NCBI RefSeq assembly: GCF_963169125.1 | Contig: NC_084799.1 | Coordinates: 106,531,143 to 106,595,142 of the forward strand | Source: Humulus lupulus | Lineage: Eukaryota; Streptophyta; Magnoliopsida; Rosales; Cannabaceae | Direction: 5' to 3' | DNA length: 64,000 nucleotides | Shown: piece after piece, positions 23,041-35,500 of the stretch | How positions within the stretch are numbered: the stretch's first letter is position 1 | How the letters are laid out: each line of letters starts with the position of its first letter | Notes under the pieces: model-generated | Told to the model about the DNA's origin: nothing | The model's input: only the letters and a program-made list of their open reading frames with translations | Database searches by the model: none | Made by a program: the position numbers and the translations under genes

Positions 23041-25793
23041 TGTAACGCCCCAAACTCCAGGGACCGTTACGATGTGTCTTGTAAACAGTGCTAAACTCGC
23101 TAATCGAGTCATTTGGCCAAAATCGTGAACTAAGTATGATTAGCGGTTTAGGGATTAAAAACTTTGGTTAGAATGTAACGTTTCACTAGAACGTTTAATT
23201 TATACATTGGGATCCCGAAAATAAGTCTCAGAGTTTATTACAGAAAATATTTACAACAGGCCGTTCTAAGCGGCAAAACAGGGTTCAACCCTAGTTCCAC
23301 TTTAAACCTCGGCCGTGGCGGACGAGCAGCTGCATATGTACACATCATCACCTAAGCTCTTCAACTCAAGGATGGTCCAGCTTCCTCTTGCCTTTACCTG
23401 CACCATGTAGCACCCGTGAGCCGAAGCCCAGCAAGAAAACACAATATAACATGATATAATATCAACAACGATCATAATAATCATTCAGAACTATCAGTCC
23501 AACAAATAGGTGACAATAGCCAAAAGTCACAATAATGAGCATCGCTCCTTCTAGCCATGTGACGATAGGGTCACCAGGGCTTAGCTGATAAGTGATCCTT
23601 TCATAAGTTTGATTAGGACAGGTGCAAGGTGACAAACGGTCAACGGGGTCATATACCTTGGCTATAGTCATCTGGTCGTAGACCAGGCAAGCGCTTATAA
23701 GTTCTTCGACCCTTTGGGTCGGTCTAGCATTAATACCCCATATGAGTCATTCAATGCATGATTCTCGACTTAAGCTTGATTAGGACAGGTGCAAGGTGAT
23801 TAGTCACCAACATAACCTTCCTCACGACTCTGGAGTCGAAACTATGGACAACGTCCCTTAGCCATGTGACAAACGGTCACCGGGGTCAATACCTTGGCTA
23901 TAGTCATCTGGTCATAGACCAGGCAAGCGCTTATAAGTTCTTCGACCCTTTGGGTCGGTCTAGCATTAATACCCCATATGAGTCATTCAATGCATGATTC
24001 TCGACTCTAGAGTCGGTCCCTGACTAGTCAGTGTCGTTCACGGGTAAGACATGCCACCAATCGTATATCACATGTTCAATATCCATTAACAAAGTATTTA
24101 GCATGCTTACTAGCAGATACCAATACAATTAAGACCATGCACAACCACAGAGGCTCAAGCTCTGAACAATATCATACCCAGTATACAAAGCATGTCCTAA
24201 TTACATGTATCTCATGCATCGTATGCAATATATCCAGCAATCCATCATGCACCAATAACAGCCATGCATGTCACGTTTAATAGTCAACCAACACGCATCA
24301 AGAATAGCCATGCATGACATACATAATAATCAACCGACATGCATCAATGATAACCACACATGTCATAATCATTAATCAACTAACATGCATTATAACAGCC
24401 ATGCATGTCACATATACACAGGGTGCAGTTTTCTTACCTCAAAGCCGAGCTAGAACGATTAAAAGAACGACCCTTGAGAACGATCAACTTTTAGTCCTTT
24501 AGCGGTCACCTAGTCATAACCAAATATAAGGTATCATTAATAAAAATGATAACTGAGGGTTCCCAAACCAAATCCCAGCCCCCGAGACCTCAAATAATAC
24601 CCAACCGGGTACTAGGTCCAACCCCGAGGCCTATGGTAAGAATCCCTAAGCTAAAAACCAATTTTTAGCAAATTTGGCCTTAAGGGCCGCGGCCCCCAAA
24701 AGCTGTGCCGCAGCACGCCCCCAAGCCCCATCTGCCAGACACGCTTGGGCCGCGGCACGCAAAAGCTGTGCCGCGGCACCGAGCCCAGTTCAGCCTAAAA
24801 CCAGCACGCGAACTCAGAATTGCCCCTGCATTTTCCCTTAGAACCAGCCCCTCAAATTAGTCCAATACCCCTTCCAAACACTCATTCAAACCTCTAGACA
24901 CCACCCATAACCTCCCCTCATCAAAACCCAATCTAATCACCCATCAAAACCCCTTTGAATCCAAACTTCCAATAAGAGATCAAAGCTGCAAAACCAAAGA
25001 AGAAAACTGAGTATCACCTGAGCTCAAAGGCTAAAACTCACCTCAGACACAGCTTTGAATCCCCTTAGATGATTGCTACAGGTTCCCTAGCTGCCACCTT
25101 TGATTTCCAAGCTTAACTTCTTGATTTGGGCTCTCAAAATTCAAAGAAAAGAGAAGGGGAAATCTTGTACGGGATGGAAAAGAGAATGAGAGGATAGGCT
25201 CTGTTTTTACTCTGTTTTCTACAGCCCTTTATGTCATATATATCCTTAGGGTCAAAAGACCAAAATACCCCTAAGCCAAATAAACCCCTCTAAAGTCTTC
25301 CGAGGGTAAAACCGTCCTTTCTCGCCTATCTCGTTAATTATAATTAATGCTCTCCAATTCTCGCTATTCTCAATATTCCCAAATACCAGTAAATCATATC
25401 CCATTACCCTTTAATTCCCGGTAATGCTCTAATCATTAAATTCACCCCGAGACTCATCCCGAGCCCCGAACTTAAACCCGTTATGACTAGACCGAACACT
25501 TACACCCCATGATCGTCTCATGTCGATAAGCTCGAACCAATCCACCTTATAATGTGGCTATACTAATTAATCACAATCATGCACCCAAAATAAACAAGTA
25601 CGCCCACAATGGCCAAATTACCAAAATACCCTCACAATAATAAATTCTCCCATATGCATGCATCCACCATCATATAATAATATAATTTACGTAAACATGC
25701 ATATAATCATTAAATACTATAATAAATCAATTATGGCCCTCCCGGCCTCCTAATCAAGGTCCTAAACCTTATTAGGAAATTTGGGGCATTACA
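23041..25793 (-). repeat. 3' LTR of the gag-only element (2753 bp)
   Basis: Ends TGTAACGCCC and GGGGCATTACA on plus. Relative to the 5' LTR it lacks about 70 bp in the duplicated block near 23617. A TATA-like AGGATATATATGAC is at about 25233-25247 (minus), so transcription would start near 25205 and leave a leader of about 2.1 kb in the LTR. The GC-rich CCGCGGC module is at 24690-24780 and a 60-codon frame at 23302-23484. Confidence 0.92.
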
Positions 25794-28096
25794 ACTATCC
25801 CTTCCTTATAGAAATTTCGTCCTCGAAATTTACTCAACAGCTCGGAACTAGAATTCCGCTCACTGGATATAAATTTCCTTAAGCCATTTCCTGACTTCAG
25901 TATTTCGATAGCCTTACCTTAACCCAAGGTACATTATGCTCAATAGAACCTCATTACTTATGTCATAATCTGAACTGGCTATTCCTTACCGGAATACTTA
26001 ACCTAACTTTCAGATTCTTATAATTCAACTCATAAGTTCTTTAACCCATGTCCACTGCATGGAAGTACACAACTCACTGTATACGACTGTCAGTGCCAAA
26101 AGTAAAACTGATTCAGAGTCACTCTGTTCAGACCCAGTCAAGATCCAACTGCTGAAACAAACTAGAACTTAACTTGTTTTAATTCCTCACTTATTTTCCC
26201 ATAGTGATACCTTAGAGAAGACACATTCTCCTACCTGGAATTCCATATTCCTACTTTTCAATTCAATAACTCTTTTCCATCTATTCTGAGAAATGAGCAA
26301 CCAAAATTCAAGCTCCAGCAATCTTATAACTCCCCTGAACCACCTCAGGATCCAGATACATACATATATTTCCTCACTCATATTATAAGATGTTCCTCCA
26401 ATTATAATTGGACAACCCTCTCTCTCTGATTTGCCACCAGTCTGAGAGTAACAATCTGCACTGAGTTCCATTTGTATACTCATCGCCTTCTTAACCCTTC
26501 CATAACCTGGAAGTCACAATAAAGTCTTCATCTGATAAGATAGACCTTGAGTTCACGAAGGCTCTCTATCCTTACTGATAAAATAAACTCACTTGGACTA
26601 CCAGTCCACAATGTCTTAATGCCAAATCATACCAATCCATCAACCTGGGAATCCCACCGCGAAACTCACCACGATGCTCTCTTATTCCCACTATAAAATA
26701 CCCAAAGGCTGTAATGGCCTTGCTGTTTCCTGATATTCTGCCTCAATCTGCTAACAGGTAAGAGCTTTACACATGCCTTAATAGATGTCCCTTCATCTCA
26801 GGCCATCACTATAAAATTTCCATATCATGTTACCCTTCCATGATGCCTGAATGAAACAAATAAAAGAATAACATGAGATTCATCCGAAATCTCTCAGTTA
26901 ATCTCAATGCCCACCGGACCCCAGATCCGATCTCTAAACCACCATAAGCTCATGTCTGTCACTAGACAACCTTTAGCTAGTCCAGCTAAAGCTTTCCATT
27001 CAATCTTGCCCGTTTGTGGCTCACTTAACCATCTTTCCTTTTATCTTTCTTGAGATAATAACCTCAAACAATAAACTGGCCACCTGACCTACCAGAAACT
27101 TTACTCCAGTTCTGGACAGATTCTTTAATCAACATGTTGCATAGGCAAACACTTTTCTTTATCACTAGGATGTCATAACAATCCACCAACTGATCCTGGT
27201 CCATACAGACCCAGCACTTTCTTCCCAAGGCACCTGAAATATCTTTACTATCCATGGACCTTCCTGTCCCCAAGGCACTTTTCACTCTTGGCAATTCTCC
27301 GCAGAGAAAGCACCACTATTCCATCGTCCAAGATGATCATAAATCCCATTCAAATAAACCTTTGAATGCTCTATTCATCTGACTCACAAACACTTAGTAT
27401 CAAACAATTCTCAAGATATGCTCAGCACTCGCATTGCTCTAATCTGATACCAACACAACTCTTTATTTGATTTCCTCACTTTGATCTCTAACTGGTCTTA
27501 ACCAGATCCAAGATCCACTTCAGAGGATTTCATCTTACTCAGCAATTAAACCTTTAATTCTTATAATTCCACTGAGCCACTCAAAACAGTGTTTACATCT
27601 GATTCCATCTCTGGTATTAAATCAATCACCAATCTAATATTCTTTTAATAAAAAGAAGGCCTGGCAGACCATCTGGTAACCCATACTCAGAACCCACAGA
27701 CTAATCCAGTCTGTCTCGATCTCACCGGTACAATCCAAGTGGTATCCACCACATTGGCTAAGAGTTCCATGCACCTCCCTGCACAAACTCCAGCCCTCAC
27801 ATCCGGTATCACAAACATATCGAATCCATGCACAGTGCCAATTGTCACAAGACTTTCTGCTCTCAAGCTCAAGAGTTACTACACTTTCCTTGCCTTTCAA
27901 GACTGCTCTTTAATTACTTAACCAATCCAAACCCTGGATCAACCATAGTTAGTCATAACTAACTCATGGAACCAACGGTGAGTCCTTGCCATAACTCAAC
28001 TTATCTCTTAAGTTGCCAATACCGTATTACTTTTCCCATCACAACATAACCATGTGATCTATATCTACCATCAATATACCCTTCTCTATATACGTA
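25794..28096 (-). other. Non-coding internal region of the gag-only element
   Basis: Between gag and the 3' LTR the sequence has no recognisable protease, RT or integrase motif on either strand. Only short unconvincing frames are present. Composition is AT-rich with many CTGG and CCAG words. It may be spacer, or pol decayed past recognition; the small LTR divergence argues against decay after insertion. Confidence 0.6.
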
Positions 28097-29219
28097 CTAA
28101 CAAAAGAATATCATAGCGCCAAAGCCAAACAACATAATCCACAGCTTAGAACTAGAAAACTGACTTGTCATCCCCGAGGAACTAGTCTCGGTCTCAGACT
28201 CTGATTGCCCTGGAATAAACACTCGAGTTGGAATCGAGCTGTCTATCCCCTTTTGCTCATTCTTCTTCCGCATTGGGAAATTCTTCTTACAATGTCCAAA
28301 CATCCTGCATGAGAAACATGCCCTTGCTCGGCATACCCCAAGGTGATGCCTCTTACACCGAGTGCATATCGGATATGTCTTCCGACCTTCCCTATTACTT
28401 GATCCAATAAGTGGAGATACCACTATCTGAGCTCCATGCTCTCCAGCACTCTGATGCCCAACTACTATACTCTCAACAGTAAGAGCCTTCTCTACCACCT
28501 GAACATAGGTAGAGACTTCATGCACTGGGGCAACTCTAATGCCCTGAGCTATTCCAGGATTCAACCCCTGAATAAATCTTTCCTTCCGAGCCATATCTGT
28601 GGGTACCATGTCTAAGGCAAACTTGGCCAACCCATCAAATTCAGTAACATACTCGGTCACTAATGCATTACCCTGAACAAGATTCAGAAACTCATTCATC
28701 TTGGCAGTCTTAGCTACATCACAGTAATACCTCTCATTAAACAGCTGCCTAAATTCTTTCCAGTCCATCACAGCTGTGTCTCGTGTTTGGGATACTACCT
28801 CCCACCATGTCCGGGCATCATCCCGCAGTACACGTGTAGCACAGATCACCCTATCGTGACCCACCAGTCCCATACTATCAAGAATGGAGCTGATCATGCC
28901 CATCCATTGCTCAGCTCTGAATGGATCTAGGCCTCCCTCAAAGATTGGAGGATAAAACTTCAGGAATCTTCCACAGAGAAATTCCCATCTGTTCTCAACC
29001 CTAGGCTGAGCTGAAACTGATGCCACCCCTGGCAAAGCAAAGGAAGAGGTACTCCCCAACAAACTCCGCTATTGCTTCAAATACCTGATCTCCTCCTCCT
29101 GCCTCTGCAATCTTAATTGCAAGTCTGTAAGCATCTGCTGAACATTCAAGGATGCAGACGAAGAACTGATACCCTGGCTATAACTCCCAGCCCTTGTATA
29201 ACTACCACCAGGCCTCATA
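28097..29219 (-). pseudogene. gag of the gag-only gypsy element (one stop, altered zinc knuckle)
   Basis: A 321-codon frame (29062-28097) encodes Retrotrans_gag: MASVSAQ-like start, DPFRAEQWMGMISSILDSM, LRDDARTWWEVVSQT, MDWKEFRQLFNERYY and PTDMARKERFIQGLNPGIA. It ends with a zinc-knuckle region CTRCKRHHLGVC and CFSCRMFGHCKKNF. The true start is probably ATG 29219 (MRPGGSYTRAGSY), in the same frame, with only a TAG at 29069-29071 (likely from CAG) between. The final Cys of the CCHC knuckle is Phe. Gag packages RNA in the virus-like particle. The long frame is well kept, but these two lesions suggest it is no longer fully functional. Confidence 0.85.
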
Positions 29220-29708
29220 ACCTGCCTTGAATATAAACCTGCTGATTCAATCTGCAGTCAATAACTTGATCCATTAGCCACAATAACCATATCAAGGGCT
29301 TTTCCCACGGGATAAACCTTACCACACCACAATCATAGACCACTTGTAGTGCTGCAAACATGCCCATGGCATTCATAAATTATTCATAATCCCTGCTCTT
29401 CCAATACTCAAACCATGCCTCAACTCCAGCATGCAATAACACCATTACATATATATTCACAGAGCAGGCAAATATATGATCACAGTCATATTTACATATA
29501 TATTCACGGAGCATATAATCATATAGTCAAGAGCCAGGCTCTATCAGAATCTCATGCTCCCTAATATAATGTACAGGTAAAGCATTCACATTTTATTCAA
29601 ACAGCTATGCACATAGCTACAGAAATATTTACCATTCCCTGAGTGAAGCTATCTTCAGTGATGAGTGTACATGCCCAGCTTGTCTTCAGGAACCATAAAC
29701 CTTGGCTC

Positions 29709-29720
29709 GCTCTGATACCA
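29709..29720 (-). other. Primer-binding site (initiator Met tRNA) of the gag-only element
   Basis: On the minus strand this is TGGTATCAGAGC, three bases inside the 5' LTR. It is the canonical plant site. Confidence 0.95.
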
Positions 29721-29723
29721 AGT

Positions 29724-32546
29724 TGTAACGCCCCAAACTCCAGGGACCGTTACGATGTGTCTTGTAAACAGTGCTAAACTCGCTAATCGAGTCATTTGGC
29801 CAAAATCGTGAACTAAGTATGATTAGCGGTTTAGGGATTAAAAACTTTGGTTAGGATGTAACGTTTCACTAGAACGTTTAATTTATACATTGGGATCCCG
29901 AAAATAAGTCTCAGAGTTTATTACAGAAAATATTTACAACAGGCCGTTTTAAGCGGCAAAACAGGGTTCAACCCTAGTTCCACTTTAAACCTCGGCCGTG
30001 GCGGACGAGCAGCTGCATATGTACACATCATCACCTAAGCTCTTCAACTCAAGGATGGTCCAGCTTCCTCTTGCCTTTACCTGCACCATGTAGCACCCGT
30101 GAGCCGAAGCCCAGCAAGAAAACACAATATAACATGATATAATATCAACAACGATCATAATAATCATTCAGAACTATCAGTCCAACAAATAGGTGACAAT
30201 AGCCAAAAGTCACAATAATGAGCATCGCTCCTTCTAGCCATGTGACGATAGGGTCACCAGGGCTTAGCTGATAAGTGATCCTTTCATAAGTTTGATTAGG
30301 ACAGGTGCAAGGTGATTAGTCACCAACATAACCTTCCTCACGACTCTATAGTCGAAACTATGGACAACGTCCCTTAGCCATGTGACAAACGGTCACCGGG
30401 GTCATATACCTTGGCTATAGTCATCTGGTCGTAGACCAGGCAAGCGCTTATAAGTTCTTCGACCCTTTGGGTCGGTCTAGCATTAATACCCCATATGAGT
30501 CATTCAATGCATGATTCTCGACTTAAGCTTGATTAGGACAGGTGCAAGGTAATTAGTCACCAACATAACCTTCCTCACGACTCTGGAGTCGAAACTATGG
30601 ACAACGTCCCTTAGCCATGTGGCAAACGGTCACCGGGGTCAATACCTTGGCTATAGTCATCTGGTCATAGACCAGGCAAGCGCTTATAAGTTCTTCGACC
30701 CTTTGGGTCGGTCTAGCATTAATACCCCATATGAGTCATTCAATGCATGATTCTCGACTCTAGAGTCGGTCCCTGACTAGTCAGTGTCGTTCACGAGTAA
30801 GACATGCCACCAATCGTATATCACATGTTCAATATCCATTAACAAAGTATTTAGCATGCTTACTAGCAGATACCAATACAATTAAGACCATGCACAACCA
30901 CAGAGGCTCAAGCTCTGAACAATATCATACCCAGTATACAAAGCATGTCCTAATTACATGTATCTCATGCATCGTATGCAATATATCCAGCAATCCATCA
31001 TGCACCAATAACAGCCATGCATGTCACGTTTAATAGTCAACCAACACGCATCAAGAATAGCCATGCATGACATACATAATAATCAACCGACATGCATCAA
31101 TGATAACCACACATGTCATAATCATTAATCAACTAACATGCATCATAACAGCCATGCATGTCACATATACACAGGGTGCAGTTTTCTTACCTCAAAGCCG
31201 AGCTAGAACGATTAAAAGAACGACCCTTGAGAACGATCAACTTTTAGTCCTTTAGCGGTCACCTAGTCATAACCAAATATAAGGTATCATTAATAAAAAT
31301 GATAACTGAGGGTTCCCAAACCAAATCCCAGCCCCCGAGACCTCAAATAATACCCAACCGGGTACTAGGTCCAACCCCGAGGCCTATGGTAAGAATCCCT
31401 AAGCTAAAAACCAATTTTTAGCAAATTTGGCCTTAAGGGCCGCGGCCCCCAAAAGCTGTGCCGCGGCACACCCCCAAGCCCCATCTGCCAGACACGCTTG
31501 GGCCGCGGCACGCAAAAGCTGTGCCGCGGCACCGAGCCCAGTTCAGCCTAAAACCAGCACGCGAACTCAGAATTGCCCCTGCGTTTTCCCTTAGAACCAG
31601 CCCCTCAAATTAGTCCAATACCCCTTCCAAACACTCATTCAAACCTCTAGACACCACCCATAACCTCCCCTCATCAAAACCCAATCTAATCACCCATCAA
31701 AACCCCTTTGAATCCAAACTTCCAATAAGAGATCAAAGCTGCAAAACCAAAGAAGAAAACTGAGTATCACCTGAGCTCAAAGGCTAAAACTCACCTCAGA
31801 CACAGCTTTGAATCCCCTTAGATGATTGCTACAGGTTCCCTAGCTGCCACCTTTGATTTCCAAGCTTAACTTCTTGATTTGGGCTCTCAAAATTCAAAGA
31901 AAAGAGAAGGGGAAATCTTGTACGGGATGGAAAAGAGAATGAGAGGATAGGCTCTGTTTTTACTCTATTTTCTACAGCCCTTTATGTCATATATATCCTT
32001 AGGGTCAAAAGACCAAAATACCCCTAAGCCAAATAAACCCCTCTAAAGTCTTCCGAGGGTAAAACCGTCCTTTCTCGCCTATCTCGTTAATTATAATTAA
32101 TGCTCTCCAATTCTCGCTATTCTCAATATTCCCAAATACCAGTAAATCATATCCCATTACCCTTTAATTCCCGGTAATGCTCTAATCATTAAATTCACCC
32201 CGAGACTCATCCCGAGCCCCGAACTTAAACCCGTTATGACTAGACCGAACACTTACACCCCATGATCGTCTCATGTCGATAAGCTCGAACCAATCCACCT
32301 TATAATGTGGCTATACTAATTAATCACAATCATGCACCCAAAATAAACAAGTACGCCCACAATGGCCAAATTACCAAAATACCCTCACAATAATAAATTC
32401 TCCCATATGCATGCATCCACCATCATATAATAATATAATTCACGTAAACATGCATATAATCATTAAATACTATAATAAATCAATTATGGCCCTCCCGGCC
32501 TCCTAATCAAGGTCCTAAACCTTATTAGGAAATTTGGGGCATTACA
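29724..32546 (-). repeat. 5' LTR of the gag-only element (2823 bp)
   Basis: Nearly identical to 23041-25793. It holds a tandem duplication of about 240 bp (about 30293-30531 and 30532-30770) beginning GATTAGGACAGGTGCAAGG, with small palindromes such as CGACTCTAGAGTCG and CGACCCTTTGGGTCG. The 3' LTR has lost about 70 bp of the first unit. Confidence 0.92.
29985..30167 (-). other. Conserved 60-codon frame inside the LTR
   Basis: The frame begins MIIMIVVDIISCYIVFSCWA, contains KARGSWTILEL, and ends CSCSSATAEV. It is intact in the three related LTR copies (917-1099 on plus, 23302-23484 and 29985-30167 on minus), including the more diverged first copy, always in the transcriptional sense. It has no recognised domain. 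Its first third is hydrophobic. Translation is unproven, and part of the conservation may reflect the nucleotide block TTTTCTTGCTGGGCTT that it overlaps. Confidence 0.25.
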
Positions 32547-32551
32547 TTAAC

Positions 32552-35500
32552 CGTAAGAACAACAAAACTCACTATTATAGTGGTCAAGATATAAATATAT
32601 ATATATATATATAAATAAGCATGACACTAGCTTCAAGAAGCAATATAAGAGCCCAAATATAGTGCACATTTAACACTTTAATTATTAGAGTATTGAGAAT
32701 TTAAAAATAGAGCCATTAAAGCTTTCTTATGAATAGCAAATCAATGAAAACTGATTCTTATTGTTTTGGACCTCTTTTTGTTGCACTATCTTTTGAAGAA
32801 AGACACACACAGACACACTCTTTAACTTTCCACTCCTTTGTTAGAGTAGATACAGGACAAGTAAAGTCAACAATTGTAAAAGAAAAAATCAAGCATGCAG
32901 CACCATACACACTAGAGAGATTGATATAAAATAATTAATCGTTGTTCCACAATTGTTTCTGCACGCTAATTAGAGTAGTACACAAGTCTGCAGTACTGTC
33001 CCTGAAGCAATCCATACCTTATTCCCTAAAATTTTCAAGAGCAAGAACAATGAGGTTTCAATTCTTCACTTTTGTTATTGTAGGTAGGACATATGTTTAA
33101 TGCATATGAGGTTGTTCCAATAACACATATATGGCTGTTCCAATCTTAAAAAGTAATAGCAAAACATTAGTACAGGGATCAAGAGTTCCTTCAATACAAT
33201 TCATATGCCATATCTACTTAATTCAAATTATATCATATGTTAATAAGATGAAATATCTTCAATTATTTTCAATTGTTATTGATTTATATATATAATATTA
33301 TTCATACATCTATAAAATAGTAGATAGAATAATTTAGAAAGTCCACTGTTGCCTTCATTCCGAACCAGTACATGTACTACTAAATAAATAGAATAAATTA
33401 GCAAATGCATTGCCTCCATAAATAAGAATATGTTGCTTTTTCTCACAAACAATAAAACCCATTTACATTTATTAAAATTCTAGAAACCAGATGGAAAACA
33501 TCAAACTAGACAAAGTGCTAATTCCTCTACCTATATAAGAAAATAATCATCATACAATGAGTATTATCAGCAAAAAAAAAACTTTATGCATGTGACAATT
33601 GTAAAGATTTTAGTACATTTCACTCATAATCACATTTAGTTTCTTACCTTCGTCAGAAAGATATCATATATAAGCACATACAAAGACACCCATAAATAAC
33701 AAATGGCATCAAACAGTATAACAAGGAGTAGAATGACCCTTTTTCCCTAATAAAAAATATGCACTGATATTATGATCTCGGGAGCTTGCTTTCTCCTTAT
33801 CTACAAAGTTAATAATATATGTTTTATTTTCAATATGTCAAGAAAAGAACAAGCTTTTTTTGAAGGTAGCTTCAGAGAAGGGGAAAATAGAATACAACAT
33901 TTGTAAAAATTACGAGTGACCCCAATGCAAATCACAAACTAAATTTACTTAGAATAACATAGTCACTGATACAAATCATAAGTTGCTTGTTGTCAATAAG
34001 AAGAAGAAAATGCATTGTGTCACTAATGAGTGACTATTAGTCTCTGCAAAGTTTACAATTATCAAATGGCTAAAAGCTTAAGAAACTAGTCTTAATTCTT
34101 AACAATCCTTACATTTTCATGGTCGATGTGGCAAAGGAGCATGATATCTTCCCCAATTTAGTTGGTTTTCACATCATGAACCTACTAGTCAAATAAGACC
34201 AAAATCAAACAAATAACCTCAAAAATATGTATAAATCTCAATAAACATTGTAATTATATTTTAAGACAACAAAAATTATTTAAACCAATCAAGTATAATA
34301 TATGCCTTTGATAATTACATGTGCATTTGATACATACACAACTCAAAAATATCATAGTAAATTCTATGCTTATATATATATATATATATTAAAGGAATAA
34401 TTATGACTAGTGGGAATCATCTAATTTATGATCAATTCAAATACATCAATACATGCCTTAATAAAAGTGAATATCCACACTAGGTCTCCAAATACAAGCA
34501 TGAAGCCTAACCTCTCTGCTACTATGTCCCATCTATGAAAGACAATGACAACAAATCAAATGTGTATAAGAAAACTACCTAAATGGCAAAGAAATCCCTT
34601 TCTCCATTATGCATTGCCAATACAAAGTGTATGTAAGTTTTTACATAGCTCATATACTAAGCTTCCCAAATCTATAGCATATAAAATATATTAAACTTGA
34701 AGTAGACTAGGATAACCAATAGATCGTAATTAACAAGAAGTATCACCTCTTCTACAAGTCCATGTCTCCAAACAAGCGTAACTCCAATAGGTGTATCCTC
34801 CTCACCTAAAAAGTTTTACAAACTATCAACAACTCTCATATTAATGTAATATAAAGCCAACACACAACATAGAACCAGCTAGGACACCAAACGCAAGTGA
34901 GCCCAGTTGCATAACAATCAAGCAAAGAAACCTAAGAAAATTCCAGTTTTAACTCAAGAGTACACAACAAGATTCTAATGTATTATATAAGTTGAATAAA
35001 GTCATATTCCTTTTGTTACTTTCAACTTGAAGTTTATGATACATACAATATCACTGTGCAAAAAGTTGGTTGCAGCAAAGTAAAAGCATTTCAAGTGCCT
35101 TCATTAATGTGGTAATACAAGAAAGAATATTGAGATTTATCAATTATGGTCAAAATTTTACGATAAAAGTAAAATTATAGACACATCAACACTTTTACTA
35201 TCAAAACTATAGAGAAAAATTATTCTTTTATTTATGTTTTTCCTCCTTTCTACTAATAATAAATATTGGCTTTAAAAATGCTTTGTTGGGGGCTATGTTC
35301 TTCCTTTCTTTTATCATCATGTGGTTGGCTCAAAAACATTTCTAAGTGAAATAGAGAGAATGTTTTATTCAAACCAAAAACAAAATATATACAAATATGC
35401 TCCCTCACCCAAAGAGGGCCTTCAAAGCAAATCTACGAAAGCAACAATATATATATATATATTTATATGCAAAATCTGTATACTACAATATTAGCCAAAA

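Larger units (their letters stand above)
23041..32546 (-). mobile_element. Young gag-only gypsy LTR retrotransposon (TR-GAG-like), TSD TTAAC
   Basis: It is complete: LTRs 23041-25793 and 29724-32546, a primer site at 29709-29720, a purine tract next to 25794 on the minus strand (AAGGAAGGGATAG), and TTAAC duplicated at 23036-23040 and 32547-32551. The internal region is only 3930 bp and has one recognisable gene, gag; no protease, RT, RNase H or integrase is seen. The LTRs differ by roughly a dozen transitions plus one indel of about 70 bp, so insertion was recent. This matches the known class of gag-only terminal-repeat retrotransposons, which must use another element's pol. Confidence 0.92.

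Noticed and set aside
29709..29720. tRNA-like match
   Set aside because: It is a retrotransposon primer-binding site complementary to tRNA-Met, not a tRNA gene. No tRNA gene was seen in the window.
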